From contig OY997642.1 in assembly GCA_963921795.1 (NCBI GenBank), positions 40,293,340 to 40,357,339 on the forward strand: 64,000 nt of DNA, given 5' to 3'. This DNA comes from Nannobrachium achirus (Eukaryota > Chordata > Actinopteri > Myctophiformes > Myctophidae). The notes under the pieces were generated by a model. That model was not told the origin of the DNA, did not search any database, and was given only the letters and a program-made list of their open reading frames with translations. This document shows, one piece after another, positions 15,628 to 31,600 of this stretch; within the stretch, counting starts at the first letter, position 1; the number at the start of each line of letters is the position of its first letter. The position numbers were made by a program, and so were the translations under genes.

Positions 15628-18069
15628 TTACATCCATTGTCATGTTACATCAGTTTTCATGAGTTTTTATATATCTTTCATTATTTTCACTCTATATTGT
15701 TGACAATGATATTAATTAATGAAAATACTGGAATAAGTTCAGGGAATTTGTAGACAAAAAGTCAAAACAATCAACTGTCTCACGGGAAGAAAGAAATGTG
15801 GTGAAAGATTGCTTTACAAAAAGTTAACTGTCAAATGAAGGTTGATCAGCTTATCAGTAAATACTATAAAAAGGAAACAGAGTCTTCTGCTTTTCTGCCC
15901 ATGTGAGACAGATAAGATTCTCCTCTGTCATTCTCAGTGCAGATGGTCCAAGCTTTAGATAGGAAAGTTCAAGTCACTCAAGTGTACAACTTGGTGCTAT
16001 GCTTCTGATTTCACAATAAAGTAAAGCAACCGTCAGTTGTCCCCTTATGCCACTCCAGTACTGTATGTTACGTACGGTATATCATCAGAAGGCAACAACC
16101 GAATTGGAGAAACAGAACAAATTGACATATCACACATTCAGCGTAGTGACATGATACAGTAAATTAATGTTCAATTTAGATCAGAGAAACCTGGTGCTGC
16201 TAACTGAGTTAGAAATGGATAAATTAACAATGACGATTTGAGAAAGTGTCAGTATAAGACCATGAACAAGAACCAAGAGATTCTGAATGACAGGGGTGGG
16301 AGGTGCTTTTAAAAGAGATAGGTTTTCACATTTCAGCTTAAATATGAAAGATCTCTGCTGCTCTGACTGCAGTAGAAATAAATAGCAATACCAAATCAGT
16401 TTAACTTAAACCAAAATGTGTTGTGCTGGCTTTGACACCAGACAAAAATGGACCGTTATGTATCGCACTCCTCCAGCTGTGCAGTTGAGACATAACGCAT
16501 ATAGGCAGACGGAAGTTTTCATAATTGAGATTCAGACCACAGATTTCCGCACATCTGAAGAGGGAAACTAGAGTAGATATGTACAGTATGTAAAAAGGCC
16601 CAGTGTCTTTAAGATGAAAAATTACAGCACATTCACAACATATATAAAGGCAACAATCTACAGTATTCTGAACATAAGCCATGGATGTATTGCTTGCTTT
16701 ACTGTGAATACAACGTGATCATGTTGCTAGACACCAATGGAAAGGTTTCTATTAGCCTACAATCATGAACACCTAACACAGGAATTATTTAACTCTTTGA
16801 AGGGCGCACCAAGAAAGAAGCTGTCAAAAAATAAAATCTTTGCATTTTCTATTCCCTTTAGGCATTAATAACAACAATCAATTGTTTTTTTTTACAATTC
16901 ACCCACCAGTTTTTAAAATATAAGCCTCTACCAAACTGTAGACATGTCCGTTAATGTTATGGTGCATTTAATTGAAAGATAATTAACTGATAGCTAGAAC
17001 AATGAAACTTCCCCAGTTGATTACTTACATAAAAAATAAAAAAAACGTATTACAAGTTTTCTGAAACTTTATTTTTAAATATCCAAATTAGGCATTATAT
17101 GCGCAAAAATGCCTAATTTTCATGTATTTTGGGGACATATATCTGAAGATTGGATAATGGCAAATTCAAAAATATTGACTTAATAATCCTACTAGCTTTG
17201 AAATTCCTGCAGGAGAGAGCCAAGCTGTCAGGACTGTTTTGCTTGTGTAAGATTTCCTATGTGTCACATGACTTGGAAAGCATGCTGTGTGAAGTCACTG
17301 CACCCTCAGGTGGATATTATTGGCCATCAAACACCTCAACCAAATGGTAGAGATGGCTGAATGAGGTTGAGTTAATTTCAGCATTGTTTTCAATGAGAAA
17401 TATGGACTTAAAATGTGCTCTACCATTTGGTTGAGCAAACCTAATGAGTAGGCTTATACACTGATAATTTGTCATCTGCATGCTCTCTGCTCTGACCACA
17501 ACATCTATATCAAACCAATGACAGGAAAGCTTAGGACCTGAATACAGTTGTTGAACTCTAACCTTTCAAATGACCAACTTAACCCCCGACAAATACCAAA
17601 AGACACAATGACCAGGAAACCGTGAGTAGGTCCCTGCATGTCCGTAGGCCACTGCCTGCGATGGGGTCCCTAGTATTTGGGTTGAATTTACAACCAGAAA
17701 TGGTCCGGTTGGCTAACAAGGGCACTTGTTGATCACAGTGATGGATGGTGGATTCTGTCAGAATGATTTGTGGACTGTTTATGGCACATGCTCAGAGATC
17801 TGTTGAGTGTAACTAATGGTAATTTGGGTTTTTAACACTTTTGTGGTAGTTCCTTAGAAATCACACAAAGCTGACATTCTGTCTATTCTCAAAATAGCAG
17901 AACTCATGTAAGAGAGGTATGGTCAGCAGACGTGATCCTTAAAATTTCAGAGAAAACCAAATACGGCCCAAAGAACCTAAGCAAATAGGAAATTATTATA
18001 ATTAGATATAGATAGATACATGGATAGATAGTTAGTTAGATAGGAAATACAGGAAATATGTAAAAATAG

Positions 18070-18155
18070 TAGGGGACTGACATGCGGATCACAGGGACTT
18101 CTGTCAGATATTAGGCTATAGCCCCTAGGTGCCCTAACCACTCAGCTATTGGGCA
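18070..18155 (-). repeat. SINE head fragment
   Basis: Read on the minus strand: A-box-like tagctgagtggttagggc, then ctaggggctatagcc and B-box-like region, ending gacatgcgg-complement as in other SINEs here. Followed by an (AT)n tract at 18156-18181. Confidence 0.5.
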
Positions 18156-18601
18156 TATATATATATATATATATATATATACTGAATACAAACATATCTG
18201 ATTTAAGAAGAAAAATCATATGAGCTCAAAGATCGTAGACACGTTGAGAACGAACAACCAGGCCACAGCATAAACATATATGTTCTTGCCATAACTATGA
18301 ATCACTAAGCAGACATGGCATGATTTTAGATGACGAGGTTGGCGGGGACAAGATGTTATGAACCCTCTGTATGACAAAGTGTCTTGTGGTCAGTTGGGGG
18401 TGGGGGTGTGGGTGTGTGGGGGGGGGGGGTCGCTGTCCAGTAAATCATGCATTGTGTTCACACTCCGTTCCTATCTGGTGGCTGCAGTTGGTCCCTCTGA
18501 GCAGTCAGTCAGATTTGGCTTGCATGCTGGTATGGAGGTATGGAGAGCGAGAGAGATGGATGAATAGAGAGAGAGAGATTGAAAGAGAGTGGAAGAGAGA
18601 T

Positions 18602-18792
<191 letters not shown>

Positions 18793-18917
18793 TGGGAGGG
18801 CAGAGAGGAAGGGGAGGGGGTGTCAACACACTCTTGCATGAGTGTCTGTGTTTTGCTTGTTTTGTTCTTGTTTTGGGGAAAAACGTTTAGCTGAATCAAT
18901 GAGATTGCTTGTGGTAT

Positions 18918-19090
18918 CTTTTTCTTTATCGATCCTGCAAGGGAAATTCAGGTTGCAGGGACACCACAGCAGTTTAACATCACAAAAAGAAACCAACAAT
19001 GATTTAAAAGGTATACAAACATTTATCACCCTATCCTATACAACCATATATAATATACACCCTATACTCAAACATGTGGTGACTATATAC
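18918..19090. repeat. Dispersed 'ctttatcgatcctgcaagg' repeat
   Basis: ctttatcgatcctgcaaggga followed by aattcagg and an A-rich tail resembles the unit after the GATA tract at 2234. Boundaries uncertain. Confidence 0.4.
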
Positions 19091-19301
19091 AGCTCTTATA
19101 TTTTAAAGGTTGAGGATTGCACTTTCACATGTATGTGGTATTGAAGCTCAAGCATTGGTTATACTTGGTCATAGGGTCGAGGAGTCACTCTGACCGCACC
19201 AGCGTTATCTCTGAGCATCAGAAAATATCCGACAGCTCGGTCTATAACTGAGAGGTGTTCATTTCTATTTTAAATCACATTCTCGCTGTGAGAATGAGGA
19301 G

Positions 19302-19463
<162 letters not shown>

Positions 19464-20562
19464 AAGAAAGAGAGGTTATGGTTAGGTGATAGTCCCTTCA
19501 ACTTTGCTTTCTTTTCTCTGTTAGGCTACACTACACTGCCACAATATCTTCTGTCTCTCTCCTATTTTACAAACATGTCATCTCACAGTGATTATAGAGT
19601 GTATTAATTGCAATATTTAACAATAACAGCAAATCAAAGTTGAGAGCAAACCGTATATGGACCCAGTACAGGTATTTGAGACTCTAAATTGATAATCGAA
19701 AATGTGGTTGAACTGTTAATGTGACAGGCCAAATCTGGGGGGAAATGTAGGAATTTGGCATGACAGCGTTCTGGTGTTGCCGAACCCAACCACTTTTCTG
19801 CAAAATAGGTATGAGAATCTAAGAGTTGTGAGAATTTTCAACAAAGAGATTTTTGAAAGCGGGCTAGAGTAGCTGTTGATCATGAAATACGCCTTGCTAC
19901 AATTGGAATATGTGATAGATTGGTTTCTTAATATTCTTGAATGGATTGATTTGAATAGTCATCAATGAAGATAAGTGAAACTGATGTAATGCAACCAGTC
20001 ATCCTTCTAGATGCATTTCATCAAGTTATGTATTATAATCAATAATTGAGCTTCTTGACCTCACCCATTGAACACTAAATTGAAACATAGATATTTGAGA
20101 CCAATATGAAATTTCACAGATTTGTGTTGTGATTTGATGATCGCATACTGTAGGCAATGGGGCAACAATTGCCTCACACATTCATTACCAAGGAATAGGA
20201 TAACATCCTGTTATATTAATTTTCACATGGAAGTTCTTGTGTTGTGATGATGACAGTCGCCAACTGATTACACTAACAGACATTTCTGTCAGAGTTGTCA
20301 GTTTCAGAACTTTGCCAAATAATGTACTCTGCAATGTAGGAAATTCTTTAGTCTATAGGTCAATATACAAGCCATATATAAGCCATAATTCACGTTTTAA
20401 AATGTATTATAACCCATGGCCAATGGCCATGCACACATTTTGACAGGAGGCCCCAACCAATCACTGTCTATAGCTATAGTGTAGTGTGTGCTATTAACAG
20501 CCTCACTTCTCTGCAGTCCATGTGATAATTTTGGTTCTTCAAACAATTTCCTGGACGTCAGA

Positions 20563-20742
<180 letters not shown>

Positions 20743-21860
20743 TTGCACGGGTGTGACTATATGCTGCTTCTCTCTCTAACCAATACTGTATAACTGAATG
20801 ACAGCAGCATATTATAGTTCAGCTGCAGTCAGATTGTGACTGTATAGGATGACAGCTTCTTGCCTACTGAAAAAGTGACTGGTGTGAGTATCGAACATGT
20901 GTTTCATCTTTGCCTTTGGTTATCTCAACTTAACGGGTTTACTTTACAGGTGCATCAAACAAACTTTTTTCTCATGGGCTAGAAATCGATAACGCTTTGC
21001 TTTCACCCAACCTTGAACATTCAAATAGCCGCAAAGATTTGAGGCTTTCTGATTTCGGAGGGACTGTTTTTATTTTTTATTTTAAACCCCCTATCTAGCG
21101 CTCTGATGCTATAGGGGGAGCTTTGAGGATGTAAAACAATAGTTATTGGGGTAAGACAAGGCAGTATAACTCTTGTAAGGGATACCTCGGGTCCCCATTA
21201 GCAGGCTGTTGTGCAGACAGGCCGCTCACCGTGCCGTTCGCGTGTCATTAACTGGATACTGTCACCAGAGTGAGATCACTTTACCTTGCTGAAACAAATA
21301 GGTCATTATCCAGGAGAGCTTGCTTTGGCAAAATCCACAAACACACAACCAACTCCTTAAATCGTTGTGTCTTCTCTCAGAAGAATTTTTAAAGGAACAA
21401 AAATGATTTGAATGATTGAATTTAATCTAATTCATGTTATAAATCTCGGCTATATTCTAATAGCTGCCATGCGCAAAATCTCGGTTAAATAACGTATAGG
21501 CTTACAATATTATAGGCATATATCCTAACAGTAGACTTCCTTCAATGAGTTTAGCCATATCACTTCCAGAATGTCGTTTTTTGAAATCCTATCTGTTTCC
21601 ATCCTACAGGTTATTGCCCCGGAGACCCTGCGGGACCTTGGTCTCTTTTTTGGCCACCTGCCCGACGACACCTGTTAAACGATACAGTTGTGTTGCGCAT
21701 GCGTAATCGTCTGCCAGAAATCCTAAAGCTGGATCGTCTATCAACCAATGGTGTTCAAATCTGTCCAGAGATAAAGTCAGTTAGTCAGTCAGGCCAGTGT
21801 GTGGAGGGAGAGGATTCATAACAAACAGTGACTGTCTGACACACCACGGGGGAAACAACT

Positions 21861-24811
<2,951 letters not shown>

Positions 24812-26142
24812 GTGAAGAGAACAGAAGAACGCTTGTTTGTATTGTACTCGAGACGCACTTTTTCTTTTGATGCACTGAATGCAGAAATTGTATTATGTTT
24901 GTTGTAGCCTATATATTTATAGGCCTGGCCTACTCAATTTTCTACTGCAGTCAGATGTTCGTTTGGCTAAGGTATTTGGTTGATTTTGCGGGCATAGACC
25001 TATACGAATTTATTTAGGCTATATTGAAATTATTCTAAAAGTGTTCTTTATATGAAATGTTATTTATAATTAATTAAGTGGGTATATGTTTATGCCATTT
25101 TCCTGAGGCCTATGCAAAGCAGTGATTTTTAAAATGATTTAGTGGTAGCTGGCTAGCGTGTCCATTAGCCTACGTTTTTAAAATAATTACTGTGCTGAAT
25201 TTTATGATATGACCCTTTATATCGAAAACAATCACTTAAAAATAAATGACAGAAAAATGGCTCGTTTTTCTAAATTCTATGATAAAAGAATTGATTGAGA
25301 AATTGATAGGCTAATTATGTGCTTTAAATTAAGAACCAGCAACGTCACTGTAAAATGATCCAAACTCAACATGCTGATTGCTGAATAGGCTACAAACATT
25401 GCAACACTCACTAGTTAAACATCAATGTGTGCATTGTAAAAAATTGAATCTGTAAGCAATCAATCACGTCTTAAGGGCCAGGCTATATGACAGTCTGGTC
25501 GAAATAAAACCCGATTTAAAGTTATCTCCCGGATAAAAAAACTAAATCGGGAATTCTCCTAGCGAGAGCCACCTGGTCAAAACCAAATATTTTCGCCCGC
25601 CAACAAATGAAGTTATGATACCATAAACCTTCGAGTGAAGGAAGTCCAGAGAAAATAGCGTCACTTTTATTACTCCACCAGTTCTTTATAGCATTAATCC
25701 CCGTGGCCACATGACGTTCCCTCAGTGGGTGTGATTTATTTGCTTGAGCTTTAAATCATCTAGGATCTGATTTAGACGCATCCACATTGTAGACTACAGT
25801 ATGTTTGTGTATGTTTTACAATCCAAGATTACTTGAGCAGCTACAGTATAGGCTACACCAGGTTGATACAGTATATGCACCTGTCAATTTAAAGAGATGT
25901 CTGTCTCTTCAAATAATGTCTATAGGTCTATAATAATTATAAATGGGAATTAGATTCTTGGTGTATATCTAAAGAAGAATGAGAGAGAATGAAATCTGCA
26001 TCAACTGACAATCCAGTAGTACAGTAGAAGCTAGGTAAGCATAAAATAAGAACACATTCCGAGAAACGTTCAATCCACAAAAATACATAACATTTATTCT
26101 GAATTTTAGAGTGAGAATCACAGACAACATCTGCCATCTCTA

Positions 26143-26322
26143 AAGCCCAGTCCACAACCATGTTTTGCAATGCAACGAGTTGCAGCCTTCAACTATTTGC
26201 AACCACTTGCAACAAAAGCCCAAAACTGCTGCAACCTGCAATTTCAGATCGCTGCAATTTCTCTCTGCAACATATTGCAACGGTTTTGTTTGCATCACAG
26301 ACCATTGGTGTGGACTGGGCTA
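26143..26322. mobile_element. MITE with gcccagtccaca ends
   Basis: Ends agcccagtccaca (26144) and tgtggactgggct (26308) are inverted. The middle is rich in ttgcaac / gttgca motifs. A truncated relative, aaagcccagtccacagcaatg, is at about 2140. Confidence 0.75.
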
Positions 26323-26402
26323 ACAGATTTCCTGTTTATTTACATACATTTTATTCCGACATACTGTAGAATAGTGTGTGCATGACAGAGCAAGAAAGAG
26401 TG

Positions 26403-26567
26403 TAGGGCAGTCCGACCACCAAACCTTTCACAACATCTGGGAGTGCAGCTTTCCGAACTCAAATTCGGGGTAATGCTTTTCAGAAGTTTCAAGTGACATC
26501 GTTTTGTAGTTGAACCGGTCCTTTCCAACGAAAGGTTTGGTGGTCGGAGACAGTATGGACTGCCCTT
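26403..26567. mobile_element. MITE with agggcagtc ends
   Basis: agggcagtccgaccaccaaa near 26404 faces tttggtggtcgg (26534) and gactgccct (26558) in inverted order; the right arm has a roughly 10-base insertion. It lies just downstream of the rpap2 stop codon and could be within its 3' UTR. Confidence 0.7.
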
Positions 26568-26671
26568 GTGTATGTGTTAGAGAGAGCTATATATATAAAA
26601 AAGAAAAAGACAGAAATAATCGATAGTTGCAGCCATAGTCAGTAGATCAGAAAATAGTGTATGTGTGTGTG

Positions 26672-28591
26672 TCAGAGAGCTGAGGTTTTGATCAGCTGGA
26701 CCAGGGTCAGTAGATCTTGCTGCTGCAGTGTGAGTTCCTGCATAAGGGTGTTGAGGTACTCTACTGATGCTGTGCTCTCCAGGGCCTCACAGACCACCGG
26801 CGACACCTCAGACAACCTAAAACACATGCACACACAACTGTAACATTGCCTACATCACAGACCAAGTATTAAGATCATACATGGCACACCCCCCAAAAAA
26901 CATACTCTACACACATTTCTTGCTGCATATTTCTAGTTAGGCTATTAGCCGCATGTAATATTGTCGCAAGACCTAGCTTTCAAATCAGCCTTTCAACCCT
27001 GTTTTCCCTGAACTTTAGATCAAGTCATCTTTGCACTGCTTAAATGCTGGATGCAAAATATTATGTGTGGGGCGTTTATTGCTAAAATGTGAGGCAAGAG
27101 AAATGTATGGACAACGCAGATTACCACACACTAACGGGGTTTATTGCTAATATGTGGGGTTTATTGCTAAATGTGAGGCAAGAGAAATGTATGGACTATG
27201 CAGATTGCCACACTCTAACAGACAGATTGCATGCTGTGATATTGTATAGACACACACAGGGGGAAACGTACTGGGCCATTACAAAATCACAGGGGTGTTC
27301 AAGAAAGAGGAACTTGGCCGCAGTGATGCACAGAGGGATAGAGATGCATTAATTGGGTGAAGGGATTAATAACAGTATGAATGTATGCCTCTAGTCTAGC
27401 ATATACACAACTAAAGTAGTTTTGCATACAATGTTCATTTTGAGTTACAGTATGGGTACTTGTAGTGACTATTTCTAGCTGTGAGTTCCAGCTTGTAGTA
27501 TTGCATGGAGGCACGCTTCCGACTGGCGTGGTTACATTGCCTCCTCCCTCCCCCAGCTCTACCTCTACCTGTGTATAGGTGTACTGTTGGCCAATCTCCG
27601 GTTCACCCCGGGGTCTAGAGTTGCAGGGGGGGCATCCATTATTCAGTTGGTCACAACAATAGGGGCCAGACCTACTCCACAGCTGCCAGGCAGCAGATAG
27701 ATAAGACGGCACGTCAAATTATTCATGACAGAGAAGGACGCACAGGTTAGGGCAGTTGATTTGGGACACTAAAGAAATCATCTACAGTACAAATGGGACA
27801 TGTGACTCGGTGAGGAAAAAAGGACGATGACGGGGCGGTTGCCAATGTGATCAAAGCCAGTTGAAAAATAAAAGGCTAGCAGGTGAAATGTCCATTAGAC
27901 CATTTTGTTTGTCACGGAGATGTGCATTCTAATGGCTTGGCTTTCCTGTGAATCTTTGACATCATATTGATGAAGTCAGTCTTGCTCAAATATGGAGATG
28001 GTGATTGGTAACATACACTGCCCTCCAAGTACGGCTCTAGACTGACCATAGCATGGAGGGACAGTGGTTCTGAGTTAATAAAAACAACAAAAAATAAAAG
28101 AACAATGTTATAGTTAACCAATTTGAAAAATATTCAGGGATATACAAAGTCACAGACGTGTAGTGGTTTGTAAGATTAGCCTATTAGCCTTACTGTTCAG
28201 AGATCTGTTGTGGCATTAGCAGGATAATTAACACAATAATTCTATATACATACTTCTTACAGTTTGTTAATCTACCCACAACGGCCAATACTCTAGAATC
28301 TAGATTGTTATAAATCAGAGTTGTAGTTTAAATGGTCCGTTCTCTGTTCATTGTTGTCATCTCACTTAGGCATCAGGTGGAATGTTTCCCAGGACATTTT
28401 ATAGTCTGTGTATTTAGATTGTCAGTGTATTTAGCTTTGAACGTCTACAGGACATGGGCCTGTGTATGTGCTACTCCATCACGGATATAGAGGGAGCAAT
28501 CAGACGGAGATAAGGCCAGGAGTTGTCTGTGTGTACTCAGACAGGAGCAGCACGGAACTGTCCGTAAAACACACACGCACGCACGCACGCA

Positions 28592-28631
<40 letters not shown>

Positions 28632-31600
28632 ATGCCATATGGCACGGGTCATACAACATTATATCAAGTAGCTTTGTCTGCCACAGAACTCCAGGAAGAG
28701 TGAGTTATTTGGACAAACATTTACTTTTTTTTTTTTTTACATTTACTTTTAGTACAGTGTGTGTTATGATGTTTATGATGACTAAGGGGGGTTTGTTAGA
28801 GAGAAAACAATGTCTCAAAATCACTAAGACAAAGTTGCCCGCATACAACAGGTCTAGGTCTCATTACCAAAAATCTCAGGACCTTCTATCTTTCACATGC
28901 ACATACAAACATGGAACACATGCATGGAGTGCAGACCCACTCAGAAAAATCACTTTGCTCCAGTCGTGGTGTTAAGTTTAAAGATTGGGTGTTCCTCCAT
29001 ACAGGACCCCCCCCCCCCTCTCCTGTTCTCTTGGCCCGCTAGGGCAGTGGTTCTCAACGTTTTCAAGCCACAACCCCCAAAATAATCATATTTTAACTGG
29101 GGACCCCCCCACCCCCACCCTACGAGCAATAAGAGTCGAGTTGTTGAGTTTTGTGTTAACACAGTTCTATTGGGAAAATAGCAGATCTAGATTGGCTATT
29201 TTCACAATTTCTGCCTCTAATATTTGACAATTTAACCAATATTTAATTTGTCATTTTAGAGGTATTAAAAAGTCCTCAAATTGTTACTGTAGAAATGTGC
29301 AGATATACTGTCTATACACTTATACTGTATGTTGGTTTGTTTAATATTGAGTGAGAAACCAATGTTTCACATTTCATTTAGGGACCCCCCTGGGGGTCCC
29401 GACCCACAGGTTGAGAACCACTGCACTATAGGGAACAGGTTGTGCAGCTGTTATCTTATGGAACCATAACACACACACATGCTATGCTGTACTAGTACGC
29501 ACGCAGGCACGCACGCACACACTTACAAATGGAGAAGCACCAGCGCTAAAAGTGTCCATTCTGGGGTTTTGTGGATTATGTTGGTGTTGGTAAACCTACA
29601 GAAAACAAGAAATGATTTGAATAAATCATTATGCCACAGGTGAACACTTGCAGAGGAATTTATGTTCAGAAATTTGCTGTGTTCACACAAACATTTTAAA
29701 TTGTTTATGTCTCACATAAAGAGCAAATACAAAAACATACAAATACAAAAATACAAAACGCATATGTCATTACATAGTGACATATTAAGACATAATTTGA
29801 CAAATATTTAGCCATTATGTGACAGGCAATATGATTAATAAAAGACAGTCCAACAGTTGTGTAGTGTTCGTCCATGGAGTGCTGAGGCTGGAGGAGAGTG
29901 TTTACAAGACACCATTGTACAACTGAATGGGAAAGAAGGCGAACAAACTCTTCGAGTCAGAAAACAGTGGCAGACTAGAAAAAGCTTGGAGCACAGGTGC
30001 CATATCGTCCTTGGCCTTTCACGGCAATTGGACGCTGGGTTCATGATATTGTTCCAAGTGTTTTGCAAAGACTGACCTCCTGTTGGCACTATAACAGGCC
30101 AATGTGAAAAGGCTGGCACAAAGAGTAAAGGTTAAATTGCAATGGTTAAGATTTGTTCAGTTTGACTTTCTTCACCAATGTGTTTGTCTACTATCACCTC
30201 TGAACTTTGTCAAGCCCAGCTCAATTGGGAAACTTTGTGGGAGCCAAACAAAGTTGGGGTCTTATTGACTTTACCATACAGGAAAATAATAATAATAAAA
30301 TAAATCTGCTTTAAGTAGCATGTGAGGGGTCAAACTATGGTTGTCTCCACCTGCCGAAGGCATGGGGGAGAGTATGTTTTCCCTTCCGTCCGTCCGTCCG
30401 TCCGTCCGTGCGTCCTTCCGTGCGTGCGTGCGTCCGTCCGTCCGTTATTTTTCACATGGGCCTGTTCTAGCGCCACCAGGAGGCCGTTTTTTGCAAAACG
30501 AACTATTGCCAGTACTCCAACAGATTTTGTCCAAAAATCACGCAAATCGGTAGACATTGTCTCTACAGTCATGTGATCGACATGGATCTGTCGGACTTTC
30601 CATATTCCATCCTGATTGGCTAAAACTGGCTTCCAAAGTTAGCAGGATTGGTCAGTTTTGAATAAAATGCCTGAAATCATGAACGCAGTATGCGATTTTG
30701 GTAAAATTGTGCATGCACATTCCCAATAGGCAGAGGAATAAATGCCACTTAAATGTTTTCGAATCGGCCTCATGGTGGCGCTATAATAGGCCGATTCGTG
30801 TTTTTAACTATAACTCCACTGATCAGTGTACAACTTTGTATGTGCACTCCCTAGAGGCCAAGGAAAAACCTTTGCCCTGATTTTTTCATATCTGCCTTTT
30901 ATAGCGCCACCTGGAGGCCGACTTATGTAAAACACATTTTTTCCTATTATTCCTTGAGATTTTATCCAAAAATCATGCAAATCAGTACACAGTATCTCTA
31001 TAGTCATGTGATCAAGACAGATCTGTCGATATTTCATATTCCATCCTAATTGGCTAACACTGGCTTCCAAAGTTTGCAGGATTGGTCCATTTTGAACAAA
31101 ATCACTTAAATAATGAACGCAGCTTGTGATTACAGAGAAATTCTGCACGCACATTCCCACTAGGTCAAGGAACAAATGCCACCCTTTTCACTTTGGCCTG
31201 TTATAGCGCCACCAGCAGGTCGACTTCTAACAAAATGCCTCAAGTCATGCAGGGTCACATTGCTGTTAAAGTCCAAAGAAGACATGCCACCCTTTTCACA
31301 TTTACTGCCACCAGGACCTGGTGGAGACCTGTGCTCGGAAGAGCACTGCTTCTAGTTTTTTCATGATTCTGATGTGTTTTTTTTTTTGTGTTTTTTTTCT
31401 TCTGTATAGTCAATGAGACCCCAACTTTCCCAATTGAGTTGGGTTTGACAAAGTTCAGAGGTGATAGTAGTACATTTGTGAAGAAATCTACTGGTAAGCT
31501 AGATTGGTCAAAGACTCGGCTAACTTTCCCTAACTAGCGGTTACCTCCTCAAACACTAAGGCAAACTGACTGGTTTCTGGTTGACCCCAAACTTTAGTAA

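Larger units (their letters stand above)
24812..26671. other. gfi1 3' UTR and convergent gap to rpap2
   Basis: AT-rich; likely gfi1 3' UTR to at least 25246 (AATAAA). It contains two inverted-repeat elements (26143-26322, 26403-26567) and, on the minus strand, an AATAAA complement at 26335-26340 that could serve rpap2. No other gene seen. Confidence 0.7.

Noticed and set aside
29523-29595. rpap2 exon 11 as part of the nearby hAT element
   Set aside because: The exon keeps phase with both neighbours and matches the human IIHKPAEWTLI segment; the element ends at 29423.
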